21,633 nucleotides of DNA from Flammula alnicola (Eukaryota; Basidiomycota; Agaricomycetes; Agaricales; Strophariaceae). The notes beneath the pieces are model-generated. The model saw nothing but the letters and a program-made list of their open reading frames with translations, made no database searches and was not told the origin of the DNA. The stretch lies in assembly GCA_015499995.1 (NCBI GenBank), contig JADNRV010000620.1, positions 1 through 21,633 of the forward strand, given 5' to 3'. Positions within the stretch are counted from its first letter, which is position 1, and the number at the start of each line of letters is the position of its first letter. Below, one piece after another: positions 1 to 8,496 of this stretch. The position numbers were made by a program, and so were the translations under genes.

Positions 1-333
1 CCGAAAGGATAATTCCTTGAGACCATGCATGCGCTCGAGACCTAACCTCGTGAGTGTCCATAAGTTCGTATTCCAGTCGTATGTGTTGTTCTTTATCACG
101 CCATCACTGTGGAATACGCGAACGAACTCGGCCAGTCGATGGTTGTTGACGATTGTGGTAAGGAAGAGCATGTGGATCTGCTCGCTGGATTCCGTAAAGG
201 ATCGATAGAGGACCGGATCGGTCTCGGAGCGAAGCAGTTTGGAGGATAAGCATAAAGAGCATAGCGTTGAGGTCGAAGCGATGCGTTCGATAATCGGGCG
301 TATGAGCTCGGTTGGGATGATGGATAGAGCCAT
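1..333 (-). CDS. F-box-like protein, N-terminal part (runs off left edge)
   Basis: Reading the minus strand from an ATG at 333 gives 111 codons without a stop to the window edge. The first 20 residues, MALSIIPTELIRPIIERIAS, have the spacing of a degenerate F-box (a P-x-E-L-I-R-x-I-I core), followed by a Cys/Ser-rich stretch and LYRSF, which is common after the F-box in large agaricomycete F-box families. Later residues (NLWTLTRLGLERMHGLKEL) look like the start of the leucine-rich part usual in these proteins. F-box proteins act as substrate receptors of SCF ubiquitin ligases; that role is inferred from family only. No intron is needed in the visible part. The gene is divergent from the broken MYND-like gene, with about 270 nt between them. 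The C-terminal part is outside the window. Confidence 0.6.
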   Translation of the reverse strand, partial: MALSIIPTELIRPIIERIASTSTLCSLCLSSKLLRSETDPVLYRSFTESSEQIHMLFLTTIVNNHRLAEFVRVFHSDGVIKNNTYDWNTNLWTLTRLGLERMHGLKELSFR

Positions 334-602
334 GGTCTCAACTTGGTCTCAACTTGGTGGGACATTCAATCCAGTGTTGTTTGTTTCACAGGCCTTCGTC
401 ATACGAACTATTTGCGTATGCTTGTAACAGAATCCTTCGCCCGCCTTACTTACTAAGTACTCAGTCCCAGACGACCACGGGTCCAGCGTCGATTTTTTTG
501 CAGGGGTAAATTTTTGCATGTTAGCCATCATACGAAGCTCCATCAAAAAAATTTCCTCTTCTGTTTCTTCGAAGCAAAAGTACTCAAGTAGTTAAATCTC
601 GT
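334..602. other. Intergenic region between divergent genes
   Basis: This stretch lies between the F-box-like gene (minus) and the MYND-like relic (plus). It must hold the F-box gene promoter. I see a directly repeated 11-mer (tggtctcaact) at about 333-354, A-rich and T-rich runs near 495-550, and an ATG at 518 that opens only a 25-codon frame. That ATG is not in frame with the coding stretch starting near 603. No RNA gene or longer ORF is visible. Confidence 0.4.
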
Positions 603-1911
603 CTTCAAGTTCGTTTCCTCGACACCCACCTCCTCTCTGCCTCGTCGCCAGAGGACTATCCAGAAATCGTCAAATCTGGAATCGATGACTCGGAAGAGGG
701 GCAGCATCACAAATCACCCAAAATCACTGGTCCGTGCGGAGTGGCCACCCTTCTTTACCGTGTCGGCCATCCACAGCTCCTAGAATGCCTCCTCGACATT
801 ACTGGGACCGAGGAGTTTGATCTGCGCCTTTGTACAGGCCAAAAAATATCTGAGCGATGCTTATGTTCAGCGACGTGGGTGTAACATCGAGGTGGGTGGC
901 CTGAGTTTCTCTCTACACTACTTACTGATATCTGTCCATGTTCGCAGGTCGGTATCATATCTTGTTAGAGCCTGCTGGCTCCCCCTACCGGGTTGGAAAA
1001 TGGATCCCTCTCTCCACTTCTGATATGGGCTCTGAATGGGGTGCCTCCGACGTATGGGTCCGCAAACAAGGCGAAGCGATAGCCAAGGCTATCTGGTACC
1101 ACAAGCATTTCAATCACAATATCAAGGTTAGTAGGAGCGGTACGACGGATGCAGAGAAAGCAGATCTTGAAGCGTGGTTGAAGGGAGGTCGGACCGCATT
1201 GCAGAGGGAAACAGGGTGGAGAAAGAGGAGTACGACGCGCGGATGGCTAAGCATGGCGATTTGCATTATCGACTTGGGGAGGAGATGGGAATGGGCGCCT
1301 ATTATAAATCTCGGATGGTGTCGGGGATTGCGGAGAGGAGAAGTCGAAGTTCACTTGCACGAACTGTAAGATTGCTCATAAGTCACTCCCTCCTTTGCTT
1401 GGCGTCCATCATTATCGTGTTGACGTCTGTACAGGATATTGTAGCCCAGCTTGTCAGAAAGAAGATTGGAAGGTGAGCCGATTTGTCTCCTAATTTTAAA
1501 TTTCCTACGCCTTAGCCCAGCCATGGCCGGCACTTCCTCAATTTGCACGGGCATGATGAAATACACGTTAACCTTCACACCAACGTAGCAAGGTCCCGAA
1601 TATGTTTCGAACGCGAGAATTACCGCTACTTTATTCCTCTCAGCATGACGTGTCCACGACGCGATAATTTAACCTGTGCTACTAGTCTGGGTACCTCTCA
1701 AAATGACGTTCTAGAGGCTGGCCCGGTAGAGCCTGGAATCCAACCGTGCTCCAGACTTGACGACTTTGACGACACAAGGGATCATATTGCACACGAAGAG
1801 TCTGTTCCTCCCATAACGGGTTTTCCAGCTCCCGGAGGCGCACTCGAGGCAAAGAAAAGGCCTTTCGAATCAGGGAGCCTGATACCCCCTAATTGCCTGC
1901 CGACCCAATGA
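603..1911 (+). pseudogene. MYND-like zinc finger protein gene, frame-broken
   Basis: Coding-like sequence is spread over three frames. From 603 one frame reads through GPCGVATLLYRVGHPQLLEC to about 840. An A6 run at 841-846 then shifts the frame, and the message continues as KYLSDAYVQR. An intron (875-947, gtgggt...gcag) fits, followed by RYHILLEPAGSPYRVGKW and on to 1126. Two more frame changes (between 1127 and about 1207, and near 1310-1340) are needed to reach the C-terminal finger at 1350-1472, whose core is C-T-N-C ... V-C-T-G-Y-C-S-P-A-C-Q-K-E-D-W. The YCSxxCQKxDW end is typical of MYND fingers (protein-protein interaction), but the usual middle CxxC pair is not clear. A 43-nt intron (1473-1515) would join W-K to P-S-H-G-R-H and a tail ending at 1911; a 48-nt version ends at 1556. 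No in-frame ATG was found for the first stretch. Sequencing indels are the main alternative to a true pseudogene. Confidence 0.5.
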
Positions 1912-2090
1912 AAACACCAACAACAATATTTCTCGCTAACTGCGATAACTTTATCGTTCATCGCCTACCCAAGTGTTCCCATAGTTCGTGTATACGGTCA
2001 TCAGGCACGCTGGGAAAAATACAAGACAAGCAACGTACCGGCCCCATGATCCGCTCCAGCAATCCGTCGTTCTGAATCTGAACATCGTAT

Positions 2091-2384
2091 TTGACGAGAT
2101 CGGAGCCAGGTGCGTGGACGGTCTTGCGTCGAGACTACCCTCATTCTATCCTCGACAGGGTACAACCGCGATGGGACAAATCCAGGTCGATCGATGCACC
2201 GTCTTCCAACAAGCTCGTATCCGTCTTTCCTGGGAGTCCAATCTCGCATTCTCTCATCAATGTCCATGTTCCAGCACCGTTTGTACTCAGACAAACATTC
2301 TGAAAGTTTTGGGAAGCTACGACCGACGACGAAAGAGCAGAAATCATGAAGAATTTGCAGATCCTTGCCTTGGGGGGGCTATAG
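2091..2384 (+). pseudogene. Unassigned coding relic with one in-frame stop
   Basis: One frame reads protein-like sequence, including SSNKLVSVFPGSPISHSL and HVPAPFVLRQTF, up to a TGA at 2301-2303. It then continues in the same frame as KFWEATTDDERAEIMKNL followed by QILALGGL and a TAG at 2382-2384. The acidic, helix-like second half looks like a genuine protein C-terminus. I cannot name the family. It lies 180 nt after the last possible codon of the MYND-like relic, on the same strand, so it could be a distal piece of that gene or a separate remnant. Confidence 0.3.
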
Positions 2385-3088
2385 CTTGCTAAAACAGCCC
2401 AAAAATCTGAGATATGGTCCTTAAGACCGGTTTTACTGTAAACCAGTTAGCACCTGCTCAAATGACGCGTATAATCTCACTACCTCTTCAACCTCTAAAG
2501 CCAAAGGAGAAAACGACATGCAAGGAGTGACGCTCCCGTTCACAGCGACGACCTCGTCGCCGCCAGGAAATGGCGAGGTGACGCAAAAACGAGGTGATTT
2601 AGTTACAATCGCGCGTAGGCGAACGTTGTTGACCCATATTCAGGAGCATAGTTGTAAGCGTGTGCACGCGCTGCTCAATACTGCTGAATTGATTTATGAC
2701 AGTGTCGTGTGCCCGAATTGAGTATCGGAGACTCGGATTGTCGGAGAATCGGAGAATCTTGAAAACGGCCTTCCAAGACGACGGAACATGCTATTTTTAA
2801 ATCCTCCCTCTTTGTTCTCATACCACGCTACAACCACGCCCTCGCAAGACATGCAACTTAACAGCGTATGATTCACATAATAATCCCTTGCCCTATTGAT
2901 ACGACTTCATTCCGGCGATTTTTCCATGTGAAATGGTGTAATTATTCGCCGTCCGGGCCCAGATTGTTCGAAGAGACGGATATCTAGTCGCCTAAAGCAG
3001 ACCTATGTAGTAAACAGGTGACAATCGATTTGTAAGTTACATAAAAGGGTTGCGCTTTGAAAATTTTACTAGTATTTACCCCCTCACC
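2385..3088. other. Intergenic region upstream of the MATE gene
   Basis: About 700 nt without a convincing gene. A 67-codon ATG frame at 2518-2721 has no recognisable motif and is not supported. Near 2728-2758 a short tandem pattern (cggagaatcggagaatc and the related cggagactcgg) is present. The last 100 nt before the ATG at 3089 must contain the MATE promoter and 5' UTR; no clear TATA box is seen. Confidence 0.35.
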
Positions 3089-5599
3089 ATGTTCCTCCCT
3101 AGTTTCGATGGTTGTCGACCCGCCTCAATGCCCAACCCGAGTTCAATCCACGCCGCAATTCGTCAGAATACTCGTCTGCGTCAAGATCGTCCCTCATTTG
3201 GTTATGGATCGGATTCACGGCCCCGCGTCTCTCCTTCCCGGGTCTTGAAAAAGCACCGACGGCAGAGTTGTCCTCCACGACATTTGTCGACGTCGCGCAA
3301 CCCTCCTCAAGTGTTGGATGGTTACCCTGATCAGGACCTCATCGGATTCGATCCCGGTGCTCTTCCGACCGAAGTCACTCCTTTGCTCAACTCTCCTTGT
3401 CAACGAATTCAAGAAGATGCCCGCGAAGGGCTAGATCCAGTGGAGCAGGGCCAGTCAAGTATGTTTGGAGACGAAATGAGCACGCTATTGCAGTACACTG
3501 GTCCTATATTTGTGTACGTCATACCTTAACGCGTTGCTACCAGTCCCGGTTTTCACAACCTTTCACTAGCACCCACCTTTCGGAATACACCCTTATCATT
3601 GTCCCTGTAATATGTATTGGCCATTATTCAACAACCGGCCTAGCCGCCATTACCCTTGGATCGATGTTCGCCACAGTCACTGGTTTTTCTATAATTCAAG
3701 GCTTCATTAGCGCCCTCGACACTGTACTACCCGGTATTTGGACTTCCTCGCATCCTGAGCTCATCGGCCTGTGGACACAACGAATGGGTACGTCCCGCTG
3801 TCATTTACCTTTTATTCCGAAGTCTGAACTTCCTATTCCACTTCATTAGGCGTCGTGATGCTCGGGTGCTTAATTGTATGTTCCTGATAAAACATAACGT
3901 CGGTGCTATCTAATATCTGCCTTGGTTTTAGCCGATGTTTATTCTTTGGTTCAATGCCGAACCATTTCTCCTTCTCATTACGCAAGATCCCGAAGTCTCT
4001 CACCTTGCATCAGTGTACCTGCGTTGGATATCTTTCGGATTACCAGGTACTTTCGTGATATTTTCCCTTTCACAGCATTAGTTTATGACATAAAAGCATA
4101 CGCCTTTAATTATATCAGCAGGTACGCCCCAGTACCATGCCAGAAAAACCATACGTGACCCAAGATCGAAAGGCGATACTACAAGTCTCAAGGTTTGCCT
4201 TCGACAATCTTAACCGAGTCTATGATCAATCTAACTTTTCTTTCTTCCAAGGACGATTCTCGGTACCAACCAAGATAACATTTATCGTGGCCCCGTTCAA
4301 CGCATTGTTAACGTATCTTCTCGGTGAGATACTTTTCTCTTTCCCTGTATGCCTCCGCACTGACTGATAGTGATACGTCGCAGTTTTCGGCCCAAAATCT
4401 CTAAGAATCGGATTCATCGGTGCACCTATTGCCAGTGCGCTATCGTTCAATCTGATCGCACTGTTGTTCCTGCTACAAGGTATATTCTTTGAACCGCGCA
4501 CCGCTTGGCAACCTCTGTCGTATCGGATGTTTTCTGGCCTTGGCGTCCTTGTGCAGCTTGGATTCTGCGGAGTTGGCCAGATCGGACTACGTCTCTGGGC
4601 CTGGGAGCTTCTGACCCTTACAGCGTCTCTGTGCGTTTTTCACTTATCTATTACCCAGCAGCCGTTAATCTCTGTTTACAAAGTTTGGGCCCTGTTTCTC
4701 TCGCAAGCCAATCGATCTTGGTGATCTCTGCCTCGACCATTTTTCGAGCACCTTTCGCTCTAGGCATTGCTTCCTCTGTTCGGTGTGTTTCCTAGTGTCT
4801 TGTTTCAAATTTTGGGCCTGAATGTTTGTGTCAGTATCGGAAATCTTCTAGGACAGAGAGACGCTAGACGTGCTTGCGTGGCAGCGCGCACAGCTCTAGG
4901 TCTAGTTATCCTATTGTCCACCTTTACGAGGTAGATACCGGACACGTGTTTTCTCATCGCATGTCCACCTCTAACTTTACGTTTCTATTTCAGCATCTTC
5001 GTCATGATATTTGCCAAATACTGGGCGCATATCTTTAACCATGATCCAGGTTTGTCCGTTTTCTACTCCAGTGTGGAGTGCAACGTAACCTGATTTCATC
5101 TCCCGTCATCAGAGGTTATACGCATAGTCGCGAGGATTATGCCCCTCGTCGCGCTTTTCCAAGTCTTCCACGGTACCTCTGCGGTGACAGGTGCTATTGC
5201 TCGAGCACGCGGCACACAGGTATGTTTAACGTCCATATCTGAAGTTTTGGATTTTTTTTTGACGTGTCGCCGTTTGCTTAGCTGACCGGAGCGTTGGTAA
5301 ACTTGAGGGCCTACTATATCATTGGTCAGTCGTCCCCCTTCCTTTCCTACAACGTTCGATTGAAAGCGCTTCTTTCTTTCGTAGGATTTCCTATTGGGAT
5401 CTACTTAGCTTTTTGGCTTGGTTATGGTCTACGTGGTCTATGGATTGGGATGACCATCTCGCTCATATATTGTGCTTCAAGCGGAATCTTATTGTGCATG
5501 CAAGTCGACTGGGATTCCGAGGTTCAGAAGGTTACGAAGAGGTTGCAGTCCGATAAGGTTTACTATTCATGCACCAGTTCTCCGGAGTCAAATGATTAG
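3089..5599 (+). CDS. MATE-family multidrug/toxin extrusion transporter
   Basis: Hand-built model: exons 3089-3513, 3570-3787, 3850-3875, 3932-4046, 4097-4121, 4173-4192, 4252-4323, 4384-4630, 4684-4782, 4835-4930, 4994-5049, 5113-5219, 5282-5324, 5385-5599. They total 1764 nt (587 residues plus TAG) with every phase matching. Residues 1 to about 140 are a polar Arg/Ser/Pro-rich cytosolic tail. The rest follows the fungal MATE pattern: THLSEYTLIIVPVICIGHYS, GSMFATVTGFSIIQGF.SALDT, AEPFLLLITQDPEV, GLPAYAFNYISRRYY, IGAPIASALSFN, GVGQ, SASTIFRAPFALGIASSVRI followed by GNLLGQ. MATE proteins are 12-helix membrane exporters driven by H+ or Na+ gradients; family length is usually 450-650 residues. 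The ATG at 3089 is the first in frame after an upstream stop. The substrate cannot be told from sequence. Introns are 48-63 nt; the weakest acceptor is gaaag before the 20-nt exon. Confidence 0.93.
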
Positions 5600-6122
5600 A
5601 GATGAGAATGATTAGATCCTAGATCCTAGTAGATAGGAAGATAGATCCCTCGTTCACATGGCAGATATGCATTTTCTAGCACACACACTCGCTAGTTAGA
5701 TATATGCACTTTTACTTACTTCATTAACGTATATACTTTCACTGTACGAATATGTACATATGTAACCTTTGTCCACTAGAACAGGGGCGACGTCAGTAAA
5801 CCATTCTTTACGTCGGATGGGAAAGTCTTGGAAGAGTGTTGTGGGGGAGACAAAGGGAGTCATCCTAGTGATATCGCAAAGTTGGGCGCTTAAGCTTTAA
5901 GCTTAAGCCTTATCATCGATCAAAGAGCCTCAGTCAGGTGCGTCGGAAGGTTCGAACTTCGCGGTCCAATCTCGAGATAGGGTGAGAATACCCCGCAGTG
6001 CAGCACTGAACGAGGCGTGGTCCTGAATGTTTGATTTGTGAAGAAGCAGCCGTAGTACTTATGTAAGGCGCAAAAATGTATGGCTTGGGCAGACTCTATG
6101 TAGAGCCATATGCACGTGAATC
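5600..6122. other. Intergenic region, MATE 3' side to foldback element
   Basis: About 520 nt without an ORF of note. AT-rich sequence follows the MATE stop (5640-5770) and probably holds its 3' UTR and polyadenylation signals. A 21-bp palindrome with a single-base centre lies at 5888-5908 (GCTTAAGCTT, T, AAGCTTAAGC). A GGTTCGAAC at about 5949 resembles a tRNA B box, but no cloverleaf can be drawn around it. Confidence 0.4.
5888..5908. repeat. 21-bp perfect palindrome
   Basis: GCTTAAGCTT and its exact reverse complement AAGCTTAAGC flank one T. It sits in AT-rich intergenic DNA about 290 nt after the MATE stop codon. It could be a 3'-end hairpin or simple AT-rich chance structure. Confidence 0.6.
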
Positions 6123-6281
6123 ACACGGCGGACATTCAACTGTCAAGTCGGCCGACCGGTTGTCCTGTTAAGTCATACAGAGGTTACCGGCAAGTCATAA
6201 CCTGTCATGACACAGGTTGACTTGCCGGTCACAGTGGCCGATGTCACGCTCTTTCTTTTTTTAAAATGTTCTCGCCTCATA
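6123..6281 (+). repeat. Left arm of long terminal inverted repeat
   Basis: A 159-bp arm, complementary to 6410-6567. It ends inward at CTCGCCTCATA and contains a nested hairpin at 6186-6229. Confidence 0.9.
6186..6229. repeat. Nested hairpin inside left arm
   Basis: ACCGGCAAGTC ... AACCTGT pairs with ACAGGTT-GACTTGCCGGT, giving about 18 paired bases with a 2-nt bulge (AT) and a short loop (CATGAC). It is therefore an inverted repeat inside an inverted repeat. Confidence 0.85.
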
Positions 6282-6409
6282 CTTATGTTTGTTAGTTGCT
6301 AACGTTAGATTAAAGCGAATTCAAATAGTGGCGAAGACAATACGTAGATTGATAGTGAGGGAATGAATTCGAATAAACACGACACATGAGTACTATTAAA
6401 TACGCAGAA

Positions 6410-6567
6410 TATGAGGCGAGAACATTAAAAAAAAGAAAGAGCGTGACATCGGCCACTGTGACCGGCAAGTCAACCTGTGTCATGACAGGTTATGACTTGC
6501 CGGTAACCTCTGTATGACTTAACAGGACAACCGGTCGGCCGACTTGACAGTTGAATGTCCGCCGTGT
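6410..6567 (-). repeat. Right arm of long terminal inverted repeat
   Basis: A 158-bp arm, complementary to 6123-6281. The outer end (CCGCCGTGT) lies 47 nt before the ATG at 6615 and inside the upstream part of the open frame of the kinase gene. Confidence 0.9.
6461..6504. repeat. Nested hairpin inside right arm
   Basis: The mirror copy of the 6186-6229 hairpin: ACCGGCAAGTC-AACCTGT pairs with ACAGGTTATGACTTGCCGGT. Confidence 0.85.
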
Positions 6568-6601
6568 CACTTGCGCGATCCACAATCGTGGCTCGTCACG
6601 C

Positions 6602-6613
6602 GTCACGCGTGAC
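6602..6613. repeat. 12-bp palindrome at kinase 5' end
   Basis: GTCACGCGTGAC is self-complementary and is preceded by a further GTCACGC copy. It ends one base before the ATG at 6615. It could be a regulator site or part of the 5' leader; no known factor is assigned. Confidence 0.5.
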
Positions 6614-6614
6614 C

Positions 6615-7735
6615 ATGCCTTTCCCTCGAAGTTGAACACAACGAGCTCTGACTATACCTCCACTGTGATCGGCGATGATAGAGGGACTACTTTATACTCT
6701 TTTCTCACCTCTTCTACTGTGCAGATTTGGGCGCGTGGTACGTCTAAAATTCTGCACCAAGGACACTACTTAAGGTTCCAACAGCGAAGTTCATTGAGCA
6801 CGTCCGCACTATCTGACAAAGAAATCAGGGAACTGGCGGTCTCGTCGCGAAAGATCGACGCGAACACATATTACGACGAACTTGGAAAGCTCAACATCGG
6901 ACAGGTCGCGAAAATCGCCCCGGATGCTGTGGCAAAGGATACTATTAGGTATGATCAACGCGAGCTCTTTTCCACGAATTTCGTGCGGTCCGCCACAACG
7001 ATACCTACCCCACTATGCGACAGACTTGTACTGTCCCCACTGGGTTCGTTGCTAGTTCTAGAGTACATACCTGGTCGCACCGTCCACGATCTATGGCCCA
7101 ATCTTGGATGGTGGCAACGATTTCGAATCTTGATCACTCTTCGCTACTATATCTATCAGCTCCGTTTGATGCGCACTCGGGCAGGTGGCCCTACATTTCC
7201 TGGTCCTCCCTCTGGAGAGAACGTGCCACAACGATGTACTGGGCGCCTCTTCACGTCTGAAGGTTCAGGACCTTTTCAGTCCTACCGGGAAATGGCTAGA
7301 TGGTACCAGAACCGCCTGCTCGTGATGCAAAAGTATCGGAAAGAAGGGCTGCAGTGCTCACCCTTCGACGATACTGGGCCCCTCGTGTTCACGCACATGG
7401 ACCTGCATCCACGAAATCTCATTATGGGAGACGATGGTCAGCTGTGGGTCATTGACTGGGAGGACGCAGGTTGGTATCCGCCGTGGTTCGAGGCTGCGAG
7501 TATGCAGTTGTTCGTCAAAACTCATCCGGACGCTCCGTCGTCGTGGGCGAACTGGATACCGTTCATCGCTGGCTCCTGCGAGGCACCGGGGCAATTACCG
7601 TTCATTCGAGCCATCGCTTACTCCTTGGAGGTTCTGCGTGCTGACATTATGAATCTGGTGAGGTTCGCATCCGCTTTGACACGTGCTATTGCAACTCATT
7701 CCCTTCTGAAGATCGACATGCAGGAGACGTCGTAA
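6615..7735 (+). CDS. APH/choline-kinase-like phosphotransferase, start uncertain
   Basis: A single long frame carries a kinase-like fold of the aminoglycoside phosphotransferase/choline kinase superfamily. It has a likely ATP-binding lysine in QVAKIAP (codon 6911-6913), hinge LLVLEYIPGRTV, catalytic Brenner motif HMDLHPRN (7394-7417; D catalytic, N metal-binding), and metal-binding D in VIDWEDAGWYP (about 7454). GSGPFQSYREMARWY is a usual fungal signature of this family. These fungal proteins phosphorylate small molecules; the substrate is unknown, and resistance cannot be inferred. The domain begins near ALSDKEIREL. No in-frame ATG precedes it. The start given assumes an ATG at 6615, a first exon to 6630, and a 53-nt intron ending in a weak gag acceptor (exon 2 from 6684). 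The firm coding part is about 6780-7735. The foldback element ends 47 nt upstream and may have removed the real first exon. Confidence 0.75.
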
Positions 7736-8496
7736 GGAGGTTTAACATGCGGACCTCATTGGATATCATTCAGAAATTGTACTTGTATTGCTATCAGAAT
7801 TACATGGAGCGGCGACATTTGTTAGAGAAAAGAAGGCGGCGTGAAGAGCGGCGCCGGCGACGTTAATTGTAGAACATGCCCATGATATGGGGCATGGGGA
7901 ACAGTCCCAGAGGCATGGCGACAAGGTGCCCGCTCGCAGGTGGCGCACCAATGGCGGCAGCCTTGGCCGTCATCAGTGAAGCTGGATGTGGTGAGTACGA
8001 CTCTTTGGATTAGCGACACGACGTGATGCACATATACTGATCAAACTTGTAATGGTCCAGCGAGTAGGAGCACCATGTGGCTGCGTTGGTTCCTGGCCTT
8101 TTGCCTTCGATTCTCCGCTATCTGACTATGTCTATGACCGCCCGTTCACTCCACAAGAATCTCTTTGATTCTACGCTGATTTCGCAGATACCTATTTCTC
8201 TCCTCATATTACTGCGTCATCTTCCGGGAAAAGGTTGAACTACCATCGAGATCATGGACAGAAACACCGAAAGACCGTGTCGGCAGAACGTAAAAAAGGT
8301 ACTGGTAGATAAAGAGAGTGAGTACAAAGGAATGCTGTTAGGTTAAATGCGAGACGATCATTTGTCGATCGACGAAAAAAGAGGAAAAGGTATGGTAGGT
8401 GTGTATAAAGCTGTTACGAAAATGGCAAACATCGATAGCGATAGAAATCCAGGAAGATTGTAAAAGGATCCGGGAAAAGAAAAGAGGGCAGCGATA
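7736..8496. other. Intergenic region between convergent genes
   Basis: About 760 nt between the stop of the kinase (plus) and the stop of BTB/CAP-Gly (minus), so it should contain both 3' UTRs. An Arg-coding GC-rich stretch (7830-7862) and a possible small spliced ORF (7876-8125, separate entry) are the only structure seen. 8126-8496 is purine-rich without an ORF. Confidence 0.4.
7876..8125 (+). CDS. Possible small spliced ORF, 59 residues
   Basis: An ATG at 7876 opens a frame to a strong donor GTGAGT at 7991. The matching acceptor tccag ends at 8060, with a branch-like ctgat upstream. Joined exons 7876-7990 and 8061-8125 give 59 residues ending at TGA, Gly/Met/Ala-rich first and then WLRWFLAFCLRF, a short hydrophobic helix. 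The splice signals are the main support. The opposite strand also reads a Gly/Pro/Met-rich peptide ending at 7863, so strand is not certain. No family is recognised. It may instead be an intron in the kinase 3' UTR or a non-coding transcript. Confidence 0.25.

Larger units (their letters stand above)
6123..6567. mobile_element. Foldback / MITE-like element with long terminal inverted repeats
   Basis: The left arm 6123-6281 and right arm 6410-6567 are reverse complements over 158-159 bp. The only difference I see is in a homopolymer junction (T7A4 in the left arm, T8A2 in the complement of the right). The outer ends read ACACGGCGGACATTCAAC. The 128-bp spacer (6282-6409) is AT-rich and has no ORF. 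A 445-bp non-coding element with long terminal repeats fits a non-autonomous DNA transposon, perhaps Mutator-like, which often has long terminal repeats and 8-11 bp target duplications. The flanks CACGTGAATC (left) and CACTTGCGCG (right) share only CAC-TG, so a target-site duplication is weak or decayed. The near-identity of the arms suggests recent insertion or gene conversion between arms. If transcribed it would fold into a long double-stranded RNA. Confidence 0.85.

Noticed and set aside
2518..2721. 67-codon ATG frame upstream of MATE
   Set aside because: No motif, no codon pattern and no splice context; it looks like chance.
5940..5960. GGTTCGAAC, resembling a tRNA B box
   Set aside because: No T-stem pairing, anticodon arm or acceptor stem can be formed around it.
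6113..6577. Target-site duplication CACGTGAAT / CACTTGCGC flanking the foldback element
   Set aside because: Only five of nine positions match, so it cannot be claimed as a duplication from this sequence alone.
3089..7735. Secondary-metabolite or resistance cluster (MATE transporter plus APH-like kinase)
   Set aside because: Both families are common and unrelated in basidiomycetes, no biosynthetic enzyme is present, and a mobile element separates them.
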